Shown here: positions 1 through 11,900 of the stretch, piece by piece
How the letters are laid out: every line of letters begins with the position of its first letter
Position numbering within the stretch: the stretch's first letter is position 1
Assembly: GCA_012845835.1 (NCBI GenBank)
Contig: JABAKD010000017.1
Coordinates: forward strand, 3,501,367-3,565,366
Reading direction: 5' to 3'
Length of the DNA: 64,000 nt
Origin: Undaria pinnatifida
Lineage: Eukaryota > Sar > Phaeophyceae > Laminariales > Alariaceae
Translations under genes and position numbers: made by a program
Notes under the pieces: model-generated
The model's input: the letters and a program-made list of their open reading frames with translations, nothing else
What the model was told of the DNA's origin: nothing
Databases searched by the model: none

Positions 1-45
1 TCTGACGCCTTTCTTGCACCTTTCCGGCCACGGCAGGGGGGCTGA

Positions 46-290
46 TTCTACGATAGCCCCCCCCCCCCAAAACCGGCGATTTTCTTTCACGAACGTTTCA
101 TGGCTGCTCGACACGAGGAACGATGCTATGAAAAAAACATCCTCAAACATGTTCTTGTTTTGGCGAAGGACTATCGAACGATGGCGTCAGGGTGGCAAGG
201 GGCATCGTATTTCAGGAGATACGGCCGGGAGAGCGCTGGTTTCAAAACCGGCGATTTCGTTAAAGAAAAGTTGGGGGGGCTAACGTAGAA
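46..290 (+). mobile_element. MITE family 2 copy, full length
   Basis: Inverted ends TTCTACGATAGCCCC and GGGGCTAACGTAGAA bound a 245-bp element with no coding capacity. Internal landmarks shared by all copies are TTTCATGGCTGCTCGACACG, a TATCGAACGATGGCGTC block, and GGTTTCAAAACCGGCGATTT near the right end. The ORFs over it are by-products. Confidence 0.8.
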
Positions 291-293
291 CGC

Positions 294-944
294 CTCCTTG
301 GGCTGCTGATTCAAGAACTGCCCGGCCCAGCACACGGTTGCTATGTATAGCTGGCCGTTTATAGGTACCCCCCGCCAACGGGTAGGTGCGTTTACCGGTT
401 CAAGGTGGCTGAACTACGACTAGACAATTTAGCGCCAGTCACAACTGTGTACCGGGAGGTAGAACGGCATTATTACTAGCTTACTCAACCTGTATCTGCA
501 AAACTCGATCAAATTGTGGTCATCGGTGCATGTTTTCTTAAAACGTGTTCTGCATGGTTAGTGTCTCGTACGACATACGTGCGCTACTACTCAATCCGAC
601 CCCCGCCAGCCTCTCCCGGCACCTACCCTGCGTAATTACATCCCGCCGATGTTGCACTCCAGACCTACTGTAGATCACGGAACTAAAGCATTACATTCCA
701 GATATAGTCTAGACTATAGCATTATAATATGCCTGGAGTAAACATATAGGTCTAGACTATATACAATTATGGTTAATATTGTGCTTAAATGGAAGGATAT
801 TCGATTTAGTACACCAGGACGACATCTGCGCTCACATTGTCAGAGGGCAATACTAATAATAATCGCAGTAATGTACGTAGCGTGTATCGTACCGCATTGT
901 AATGTGCCCCCGTCTTTACCGCCGGCTTTTGTTACTTAAAATAA
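294..944. other. Stretch without recognisable gene
   Basis: I see no exon or clear element here. Near 700-765 the palindromic words TAGTCTAGACTAT and TAGGTCTAGACTATATA occur, a motif scattered through the window. The stretch probably lies in the intron of gene B following exon 13. Confidence 0.5.
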
Positions 945-1261
945 GACGCGTGCTACGATAGAGGTGCCCCATTTGTTTTTGTGAGGTTCACCTCAATTTG
1001 GGAGCTTAAGACATGTCCCTCCCAAAAAACTAGATTTGTGGAGGGCAATAAACTGCTATGATACCGGATGAAAAATTCCACGGGGCCTAGATACACGCGA
1101 CGAGAGTCATGGAAAAAGAGACGGGCCTATTATTTATTTTTTTTCCGACGATAGTGTATTAGTAAGTCAAGGAGTCCCGTGATTCAGAAACCATTTTCGC
1201 TAAAAAGAGGTATACCTTAACGGCTCTATCGTACCTTAGTACATCTATCGTAGCACGCGTC
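945..1261 (+). mobile_element. MITE family 1 copy, full length
   Basis: It starts GACGCGTGCTACGATAGAGG and ends with the inverted CTATCGTAGCACGCGTC; length 317 bp, no coding capacity. Internal landmarks are AATTTGGGAGCTTAAG, GGATGAAAAATTCCA, GGGCCTAGAT and CCGTGATTCAGAAACC, all found again in other copies. Confidence 0.82.
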
Positions 1262-1528
1262 TTAGTACACCACTCTTTTCGTACACCTTGATCAAAATTT
1301 GACTCGAAACGGTTCCTTTTTGGCGCAGCGTAACAAACAAGTCCATCAACGCACGCAATAAAGCCGTGAACACCGCGAAATCTAAGAAGGACAAAAAAAA
1401 ATGTTCTTTGAAAACTGCAAATACAAATCTTGAGTCATTCGGTCCCACGAGATCGTTTACTTAAGCGTGAGCCCCCTCACCGTACCGCAAACCACGATAT
1501 CTCACCAAGCCCCTCTCGCGGTACCTAC

Positions 1529-2970
1529 CTCGGTGGTCATGGTGGGGTCGTTCTTTTTGGAGCCCGCGGTCAGCACACGGTTGCCTTTGCTGTCCCCGAA
1601 GCAACCCAAGAAGGGGTAAGTCTCGTAACGGTACACGCTAATGGCATTCCGACCTCCGCAGGACTGGCTGGGGTCCCCAGCGCAAGCAAAGTCACACGTA
1701 GATGGTCCCAGCCTGGCGGGATCGTCTGTCGCCAGTCCGCAGAAGCACTGCTCGACGGGGTTGGGTAGGGAGGAAGCAAAGCGGTAGAAGACAACACCAG
1801 GATGCTGTGAGGGCGATATTCGGGGTGCGTTGGTTTGAGGCTATAACCACACTAGCCTAACGTAGGCGCTTGTTCCGACCTCGTGGGATTGCCTGCCGAC
1901 GGCCCGTGGAACCCTTCTCGTCGGCGGCTGTATTAGGTGAGACGTGGTGGTGGAAGGGAGGGCAGAAACAACGCCAAAGGACGTAAGCTCGAGGAGTGTT
2001 GGCTATAGCACAGTATCTGCTAGTCTATGATAAGCCACTTGCCCCAACCAGGCGGTATTGCCTGTTGACGGTGCGTAGAAGCGCTGGTCAAGTCGGGGGC
2101 ATAGCGGGGGCGCGAGGGTAGGAGGTCATGCCAGGAGATCAGGAGAGCTTTCGGGGTGAGTTCGCTTTATCCGAATATGATTCGAATAGGTCGGCTGTGA
2201 GTTTGACGAACTGTGAGTGGTCGGTACTCAGCTTTGCAAGCTGTGTGATAGGTTTGCCGACAACGACATGCTGGTTAATAGTACAAAACGTCAACGTGCC
2301 TTTTGGGCTGGAGGGTGGTGCTAATTGTGCAAAGAGACTATGTAGGCAAGTGGGTAGTGCCACAGGGTGAGATGGGCGATGGGACTCTGGGGGGCGTGGT
2401 TGGACGTGTGAAAAGTGGCGTTTGGAACGCATCAGATGAAAGTTATTTCTTCTCGGCAAGGCATGCAGTGTCCAGCAGACAGATGAGCGATGTACAACAC
2501 GATTGCCAAAGTACCTTGGACAAAAACGAGTGACCCGGTCGCACGACGTATGCTACTTACTGCGCGCGCGTTCGTACACGAAGAGCGCGAAACATGAACC
2601 CAACGTTTATATTCCATATATAGACTATATGTGCGCGATTCCTTGATGGATCCCATCAGCCAGACATGTGTCGCGATATCGTATAATAATAGCCAAGCGC
2701 AAACGGGAGGGCCATGCGTTTTTTCGAAGGCTGAGGAGCCCAGCCGAAAACGAGATAACAGCAAGAAACTATCTTCCCGAAAGGGTCACGGCTTGCACAT
2801 CAAACACATCAAACACATGCCTTTGCAGATCACACGCACATAGCTCCGGCGTATGCCTTCGCCGCCTTCCTAATGTATTCTGCTGAGTATTCTTATCGCC
2901 GTAGCCCCCTCACCTCGTCGGCGAACTCGGTGCCGAAGTACACGAATCCTTCACAGAAAAGGGCGCATTT
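1529..2970 (-). CDS. Gene B exons 12-13: rest of WSC1 and start of WSC2
   Basis: Exon 12 (2970-2914, 57 nt) reads KCALFCEGFVYFGTEFADE, the middle piece of a WSC domain. Exon 13 (1747-1529) opens CFCGLATDDPARLGPSTC, continues CDFACAGDPSQSCGGRNAISVYRY, then starts the second domain with YPFLGCFGDSKGNRVLT and NDPTMTTE before a GTAGGT donor. This is the same split as in gene A, so at least one further 57-nt exon and a CFCG exon are expected to the left of position 1. Confidence 0.92.
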
Positions 2971-5900
2971 CTGAATTACCACAAAATGGGCAAACAGGAC
3001 GGGGCAGAAGCGTGTTGGAAGGACGGAGGGAGGAATGAGCCTTGCGTGTCTCATCGCGTTCCAGATGAGGAGATTTGCAAGAGATGGGAGGTCGCGCCAA
3101 AAGCAACCCAGCATGCCACGATACGGTGTCAGCGCTTCGTTTTTTTGCGATGCTTTCCTTTCCGGAAGACGTCACGACGCCGCCCAATGTCCGACACATG
3201 CTACGGCGGGGGTGTACCTTTTTTTGGCGAAGGGGATCCCCACTTGGAGAGATCTCTGTACTATTAACAGTACATACCCTTCTGAGGCAAAAACTTGTTT
3301 TTTGTTAGCAAATTAAGAATGAACCCATGACCTATTATGTATACAAAACCTAAAAACGTTTTGCAAAACAAGAATATTATCTACAATATCCCGACGATTA
3401 AAACTGGGTTTAGGAGGCCCGCCATTCATAAAGTAGTAAAATGCCAAAAAAAGGTATACCTTAATATCTCTATCGTAGCACGCGTCGTCCGAGTTTAAGA
3501 AAACCAAGGGCGGGCCGATGAACAATCCCGTTTCTTGGGTATGTAATGGGCGTTGAGATGCCTCGTTAGTGGGCACCGTGCCATTGCTCAGACGACGATA
3601 GCCACACTGAACTGGAACCCGACAGGAACTATGCTTGGGATGGTGCCATACAGCAGTAGCACTATGTAGGACGAGCCCTAGGTCGTGCAAGCGACTTTTA
3701 CCGCACTAAGCTGGGGCATCTACACTATTCAGGGATGGTGCAATACAGCAGTAGCACTATATAGGACGGCCGGCGTCGTGAAAATACTTTTTACTGCACT
3801 AAGCTGGGGCATCCGCGCTGAAGGCTACCGCACTAACGCCGGACAACAACTATACACAAGCGAAACTGACGTTCCAGCGGCATTGGGAGTACTTCCCCAC
3901 CCGAGGAATGCTATGAATCGGACACAAGCGTAGATATAAAAGCGCTACACACCCCTACTAGAGCATGCCTCCTCCAAACCCACCTCGGTGGTCATTTCCT
4001 CGTCCCCTTTCACGAAGACTCCGGAGAGGACACGGTTGCCTTGAGCATCTCCAAAGCACCCAAGGGACGAATACTCGGTGCCAGTCGGCAGGTCTGAAGG
4101 GCTTGGGGTGGGCAATGCTACAGGGTCTACGGTGGGCGGCGCTACAGGAGCCGTGGTGGGCAGCGCTACTGGGGAGGGGCTGGCCAAAGCCGAAGGAGCA
4201 GGGGTGGGGACATCTACAGGAGCGGGAGTGGGCCGACTAACAGGAGTTGTAGTGATAATAGCTAGAGGAGCTGGGGTGGGCACATCTACTGGAGTCGCAG
4301 TGACCACAGCTACAGGGTCTAAGGTGGCCATATCTGAAGGGGCTGGGGTAGGCACATCTACTGGAGTCGCGGTGACCACAGCTACCGGGTCCAAGGTGAC
4401 CATATCTGAAGGAGCTGGGGTGGGCACATCTACCGGAGTCGCGGTGACCACAGCTACCGGGTCCAAAGTGACCATATCTGAAGGAGCTGGAGTGAGCAAG
4501 GCTACAGGAGTCGGAGTGGCCACAGCTACTGGGTCTAGGGTGGCCATGTCTGAAGGAGCTGGGGTGGGCACATCTACCGGAGTCGCGGTGACCACAGCTA
4601 CGGGGTCTAAGGTGACCATATCTGAAGGAGCTGGGGTGGGCACATCTACTGGAGTCGCAGTGACCACAGCTACTGGGTCTAGGGTGGCCATGTCTGAAGG
4701 AGCTGGGGTGGGCACATCTACCGGAGTCGCGGTGACCACAGCTACCGGGTCCAAGGTGACCATGTCTGAAGGAGCTGGGGTGAGCAAGGCGACAGGAGAT
4801 GGTGTTAAGGCGTCGCCCCTGTAGTTGGAAACCGCAACCTGAGCACGGGGAAGAAGGTTAAGGTCGCGTTAGCATTGGGCAGGGAGACGCGTACGCTGTT
4901 CTGGGTTTTGGCTAAAACAATTCGTGAATGGCAGATCAAGAAAAACTGCCGTCGGGAGAAACGCCGGTGTTTTCACCCCATTGAAACCTACCGCGGCCGC
5001 AGCCAGCGAGGACAGAGCACTGCAAACGACGTGCCCGGTGTACACGTACATGCCACTTCGGACTTCACGTTGCTTACGTTATGGATTCATTGCCGAACAC
5101 ACCACATTTCAATGGATACCCGTACATCACCAAGCGTTTACCACGAACATGGACTCGCCACGATTTGAAGACGCGAAAAAAAAAACTGAGCCCTCCCCGC
5201 AGTGACCATAATAGCGGAAAGGCCACGAAAACAGAGGGGACTTTTTACGCAGAGCATATCGATGGGACGGGCAAGTGCAGCAAAAAGGCTACGAGTGTAG
5301 CATGAGCATTCGTGTCTACGTTTTGCTTGATCACCATGTTGTCCCTGATGGCACGCGCGTTGTTCTCGGTGTCCGTGCCGGTGACCCTATCGAGAGTGGA
5401 GACGTCAGGGTTGGAGAAGTAGTTCACGCGCGGCGTGAAAAACGCGCAACTGTAGCCCATGATTGTGCGATACCTGAACAACCGACGCACATCAGGGGCC
5501 CACCACGAAAATAGTTTGTTTCGGGGGGGGGGGAACCATGTGCGGCCGTACAGACATTCCGGAGAGTCCTTACCATCGCGAGCCGCGCTAACCCTGGACC
5601 AACACGCCGACGAATTATTTCGAGAAGCATTGTGCTCGCGCAGCCCGATGAAAAAAACCTATCGGGGGACTATAAATAGGAGCGCTATTCATAAAGCGTT
5701 TACGTTTTAATGCTTCAATGCAGCACAAGCGGCCTGGATTTTGTAACGTCAAGCCCAACTGGTCAGGAACAGCACTTTACTGCAAGAGCGTCTGTCACCC
5801 CTATCGTGTGACTTGTGGGAGGCGGACTTCACTGCTCGAGACGAGTCGTTCTACGGTAGCCCCCCCAACTTTTCTTTACCGAAATAGCCTGTTTCAAAAC

Positions 5901-8900
5901 CAGCTCTCGGTCAACCTCCTGAAATACGGTGTCTCTCGACACTCCGACGTCATCGGTCGATAGGCCTTTGCACACAATAAAATATATGGGTACCTCGTTC
6001 TCAAGTGTATCCTTCCCTGTGTCGAGCAGCCATGAAACGCGCGTTAAAGCAAATCACTGGTTTTGGGGGGGGCTATCGTGGAATCAGTCAGACGCGACGT
6101 AGAATACAGTAGGGCGAGCCCTAACTGTTTAGCCACAAAGTGCCACGCCCTGTGTTCGTAGAACTCGTCAGAGTGCCACTGCTCGAGCCGCGATCTAGAA
6201 TACACAGTAGTAGACGACCCGGCCAGCCATCGCACGCTAGGGGATGCAGCAGCAACTTCCTGAGCTCTAGCTCCTAGTTTTCCATGAGGAGCTCAATATC
6301 GAAGGCATTCGTTCGCAGCACCCGACTAAGCTTCTACATGCCTTAGCACTAAAACCAATATATATATATATATATGTACTGGTGAAATTACTTGATCGAT
6401 GACTAACAGATAGTTCCTCACTTGAGGAGCTCAACCGGACACAAACATTATTAGTTCATCCAACAACTGCAACCCCTACCGTAGGACGAATATTCAGCCA
6501 AAAAGAGGTACGGGCCACACAAGCAGTGCGTTGGGGCGGCAGGGTCTGGTATACCTGATCAAATTTGAGGCGCCTCCAACACGTTTCTTGGCTAGAATTT
6601 TATACCCCGAAGAGCATCACTCATTGTTCGAACGCGATAAAGCGCAACAACCGCGCTTTGTAAGGGGGCGTGGGGTCCCTCGTTTGAGTGCTATGTCCAC
6701 TACTACTACGCCTCGCTTCACGTGAGGAACTCTCTATATATATCACGTGAAATACATTGCGCGACTGCTTCTACGATACCCCCCAAAATAAAAAAAAAAT
6801 TCCGGTGCGGTTTTCTATAACGCATGTTTCATGGCTGCTCGACACGAGCAAGGCATATATATATATCACGTGAAATACATTACGCGACTGCTTCTACAAT
6901 ACCCCTCCCCCCCAAGAAAAAAAAACCCTGTGCGGATTTCTTTACCGCATGTTTCATGGCTGCTCGACACGAGGAAGGACGCTATGGACAAGAAAACTTC
7001 ATACTTCGAAAAATACTTTTCTGGCAAATGCAACGATAGAGGTATACTTTTTTTTTTGTCTGAAATGGATTCTGAGTTACGCGGCTTCTTAACCCAAAAT
7101 CGTCGGAAAAAAAAAATAATGGGCCTTTTTTTTGCATGATGATTCTCGTTGTGTATCTAGGCCATGGGATTTGTTCATCCGCGATAAAGCAAGTTTTATT
7201 TTTCTCCGATCGTTTTTCTTGGGGGGGAGGTCCACTAAGGTCGCAAATTGAGGAAAACGTCAGAAAATAAGTGGAGCACCCCTTTCGTAGCACGCGTCTT
7301 ATTTCAAGTACCAAAAGACTACCGAACGGCGAGGTCGGGGTTGCAACGGGCGTCGTATTCAGGGAGACACGGTCGGAGGCTGGTTTCAAAGCCGGCGATT
7401 GTGTTCAAAACAAGAGGTAATGGGGGGAGGGGCTACCACCATGGAACGACTCGCAGCGCCAGGGGCATTTGCCACAGACAGACGCCATTCCGCGCAATCC
7501 GAGATACACAATGACGGAGGCTGAAGACACACGACAGGCAAGTAATGCCATGGGCACGTGAAAAGAAAATGCTTAGCCGCAGTGCCTGTGTTTCCTGATG
7601 TGCTTCGCTTCGGGAGGTCTCTGTACTTTCGCGGCCAGGCACTGACCATTAGGGAAGGCGACAGTGCTATCTGGCGAACGTCATACGAGAAGTATATAGC
7701 ACTCTTTTTCAATGGCAACGGGTAGTGTCTCACACAGAAGAGCCTCGTGATTCGGAAATACTCAGCTACGACGGGGGGGGGGGCACCCGATTTCGTACTG
7801 CCGAAGAAGAGGACTCGCCCTCCTTGTAGTTGGCATGAGATGAGGACACGCACTACTGTTGCGTGGTCAGCATGATATAAGGACTCGCACTCTCCTGTAG
7901 TCAGCATCTCACTTAGAAACAAACACAAGCTTTTATGGAGTTGGCACAGCGTAACGCAACATACCAAGCAACTCTATGGTTGTGAATGTCGCGAACCCGA
8001 AAATTTACGTAAGATGCGCGCTGTGGTCACGCGCACGAGCGGCTTCAACCCGCTGGCTAAAAAAACAATTCCACGGGTAGGTAGGTACCCCTCTCATCAC
8101 TGCCTGGGTGCAATGGTTTCGCCAGAAGTGCCCATACATAGCCCTTTTTTTGGTGTTTGCTATTTTTCAAACTCTGTTGGGTTGGACAATCATGAAAAAA
8201 AATGTCATTATTGAAGCCGACGACGGCCACATGACTCAAGGCCAGCCAGTCCATAAGAAAAGTTACGTTCCTTTTTTTTTGTTTTTGTGTTTTTTCATCC
8301 TCCGGCGGATGGGGAAAAATATAAAGCTTTAGCTCACCACACTTCCACGTATTTTCATACGCGTCGTGTGTCGATTCAACTCAGTTGCTTTCGCAGCCCA
8401 GCGCTAGCTGGCGCACCCTTCGTGTCTCATTGTAGGTATAGCGTAAGCTGTCCCTATCAGTGGTCTCCGTTACAACCCCGGCAGCGCAAGTTACATTATG
8501 TTGGAAAAAAAACAAATGAAGGGGTGGGAAAACATTCCGTTCTGATGTTATACGTTTTGATGGTTTGCGCCGGGGGTTGAGTTGGCTCTGGGTTTCAACG
8601 TAAGGCAAGAACCTTATGATAGAAAGGCATGTTTTCGTGCGCAGCGTTTCGCTGATTTGCTGTGGGTTTAAGTTGGCCCTGGATTTTAAGGTAAAAAAAA
8701 CAAGAACAAAAAAGGGTAAGGAAAACAGATTTCTAACGCAACGTTTTGCTGATTTGGCGTGGGTTAAGTTAAGTTGGCCCCTGAACTTTAACGCAAAAGA
8801 AAACAAAATAAAAAAAGGGGCGTGGGAGGATATATTTCTAACGTAACGTTTCGCTAATTCGCCGTGTGATGGGTTGACCTTGAATTTATAATCTCAACCG

Positions 8901-11900
8901 TTTCAATACCTCCACTTCTACATGAATTACTCCCCATCGATCTCCCACCTAAAGAGTATGTCGCACAAACACACTGTAATTTTGTATCGCTCATACACAT
9001 CAAGCCCTTACAAAGGCTGCACCATAGTTTCAGTAGCATCTCAGGCACGGAGACCCATGTCAGCCAGAAACGTTCGACGTCCGAAGGTCCCCTATCCCTC
9101 CCGTATAACGCTCCTCAAAATTCTATGAACTCCACCAACGCCACCATCTATCTTGCTGTCCTTGAAACGGAGTAAGGCGCCGCGTTTCGTCGTCACTCAC
9201 GAGGGGGCGTCGCAGTATCGGGTGCCGTGCGCGTACGCAGTATCCGTGCTGCTGCTGTCCCTGTTGTGATAGCAGCCCAGATTGTGGCCCCACTCGTGGG
9301 TATGCGAGAAGTTGTCCAGACAAGTTGCTTTCGCGATGGAGTACCCGTAGGCTGGTTGGCTGATAAACAGGTATCTGGTAGGTAGGTGGGCGGCGGATCG
9401 ACAGACGGACAAGACGGAGGCACGACGTGAAAGAAAGCACGAAAAATGTCAGTGCTGTACAGGTACGTACACCTGTGGATCATGGTACAAGGAGCGAGAT
9501 CGAGAAGGCACGAAAGGGCGCTAAAGAAACCGGCGGGTCGATTGTTGTTAGTTTTGGCCCGGGGTGTGGGAGTAGTTTCCAGGTGACGTGACCACGCGTG
9601 CTACGATAGAGGCATTAGGGTATACCTTTTTTTGGCGAACCCGTGTTTTCTGAATGACGGGGCTCCTTTACCCTCCTTAGCCCGAAGTCGTGGGAATGCT
9701 ATTTTGTGTTGTTTTGCAGTTTTAGGGTAATCCCCCACGGTCGGGGTTGCGCTTGTTGCGCCAAAAGAAGGCATATACCTGGCCGGTTGAGCTCACAAAA
9801 GCGAGGAACAGTCGGTTATGATTTGTCACTTTGTTTCTACGAATACCATTTGTTGTAGGACCCTGGGCCATCTAAAAGCCTTTGGTCTGGGTTGCGCAAC
9901 GAATGCCTTCCAAGGTGAGATATTGAGCTCCCTCTCGTTAGGAGCTCAGAAAATTCTGCATCAGAAAATTCTTAGAATCTGCATCAGAAAATTCTTAAGA
10001 ATCTGCTGCACGCCCACCGTGGGATGGTTCAGTTAAGAAATATTTTCCATGCCTGGGCCATGGGTTTGGTCGGTCCGGTTGCACGTCCAGAACATACTCT
10101 TGAGTAAGTTTTTGCCTCGCAGAGAGGTATACCATGAATCGTATAGACCTCCTCAAGTGAGGAGTCCCTCCGCCGGAAAAAAAGGTACCCCGCCGCCAAA
10201 AAAAAGGTACACTCCTACTACTGTTGTGGCATGGCTCTCTAACGTTTTCGATGGATTGCCCACACAGTCCCCGCTAAATAATACAGGTATATCTGTCAGA
10301 TGGACGAAGCAGCGATATGGTAAAAACGATGGACGCGAAAGCACGAAGCCAGGGTGTGAGGCTCAGGTATGTGTGGAGGGTCGACGGCACTAGGGACCAA
10401 AAACAAGGGGCGTCAGAACGCGAAGTTGGTTATTGAGCGGCGTTCGTTTGGCGTTGGCTGGGAGCGCGACTTGTAGCCAGGCCGCAACTAACTGCCATTC
10501 AGGCTTTTTGTTAAACGGAACAAGAAAGATTTTCTTCACGCGCTCACCCCAATCCGCAGAACGTCATCTTCCCGCTGATCATCTGCACCAGGTCCGCCTT
10601 GTAGAGGTCTCGAAGATCGTTCACGTCTTGGTTCACCCGTAGGAAAGGCAGAGTGATCCTGCTGTCTGTTTCCACCTCGATGAAAGGAAGCTGCGTGTGG
10701 AGGGGACGGGCGGAAGAAACGATGGCGATCGTTTCCAAACCGTCCAGTACTGTGTTACCATGTGTTCCCGGCAGCTCAGCATTAAAAGGGGAAGAAAAAA
10801 AAACGTTTTTTGCTGTGATCAGGTGGGTACTCTGTTTGTTCCGCGGCCAACACTGGGAGGGGGGTGGGGGGTGCTCATTCCATGGATGTCGGCGGTTGTA
10901 AGACCGTAGACCCTCGCATCCCGACAATGCCGAGACGGAGCACGTCGGGTCTCTTCACCGACCAGCCAGACATCGTGAGCACTAAGCGGGAAACGCCATG
11001 AGGTGTTCGCCGAGTCGCACAACGGGTGCGCTGCATCCTACTACGCACCGCTTGTGAAGCGAACTTCGGCACCTTGTGCGTACTTTCTTGCATATTGGAC
11101 GACACGGGTTCGAATGCATTGGCTTGTTGTTTTCTGGTGTGGCCACGTCCAGAGACAGCAGTGGGTATACTATGTAACTGCCTCGTGGGTGCCTAACCGT
11201 GCAGACACCGCGTGATATCGTGATATCGGCCCGCTTGCGCGGAGTTGAAGTTCCCCACCCCGCACCGATATGATCGGACTCGATCCCCATCTATCTCACC
11301 GAGCGGGGAGGGGAGATTAAGGGTACAGTTGAGTCCCAGGCCAAACTGTTGAATTTTTACATAGTTTTTTTATTGTGGTGCTGTTGGTGCTTTGAGCAAT
11401 CCCAAGAGCTGCTCGTTGCGGTGCTTATCATACATGTATTTTTCGTTTGCCGCTGGTTTTACTTGAAGTGGTCGTAGTGGTGCTACTTGGTTGTGACGAC
11501 GTACAGACAAAGCAAAACGCAACCGAAACAAAAAAACGTAGGAGATTGTCGTACGGTTTCGAGGATGTCGACAATTGGACTCCGGCCGTGAGGTTTGTGG
11601 TGTTCCTTTTCAACAGCATATTATCATCTGAACTGCCCCTCTATAAATGGTATAAAACATCGGTCTGGCTACATCGCCGCCCATTACCGACCTTCGCCAC
11701 ATGAATCGTGAACGTCTTTTAGAGCGGCCTTGTTTCTGTGCGGACAAACACAAGCACAGCTTACAAATACCAATCAACGTATTCGACGGGGATATCATAC
11801 CCCCCCAAAAATGTGCTAGGCTGCATGCCAGACTATCACAAGAGTGAGACTCGGCTCGATGCCAACACCCCCATGAGCCGGCCTTTTACTCCTTGCATGA

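Noticed and set aside
4078-4824. Plus-strand 248-codon Gly/Val/Thr-rich frame
   Set aside because: Antisense of the gene B repeat linker; the minus strand has the conserved exon borders and joins WSC sequence.
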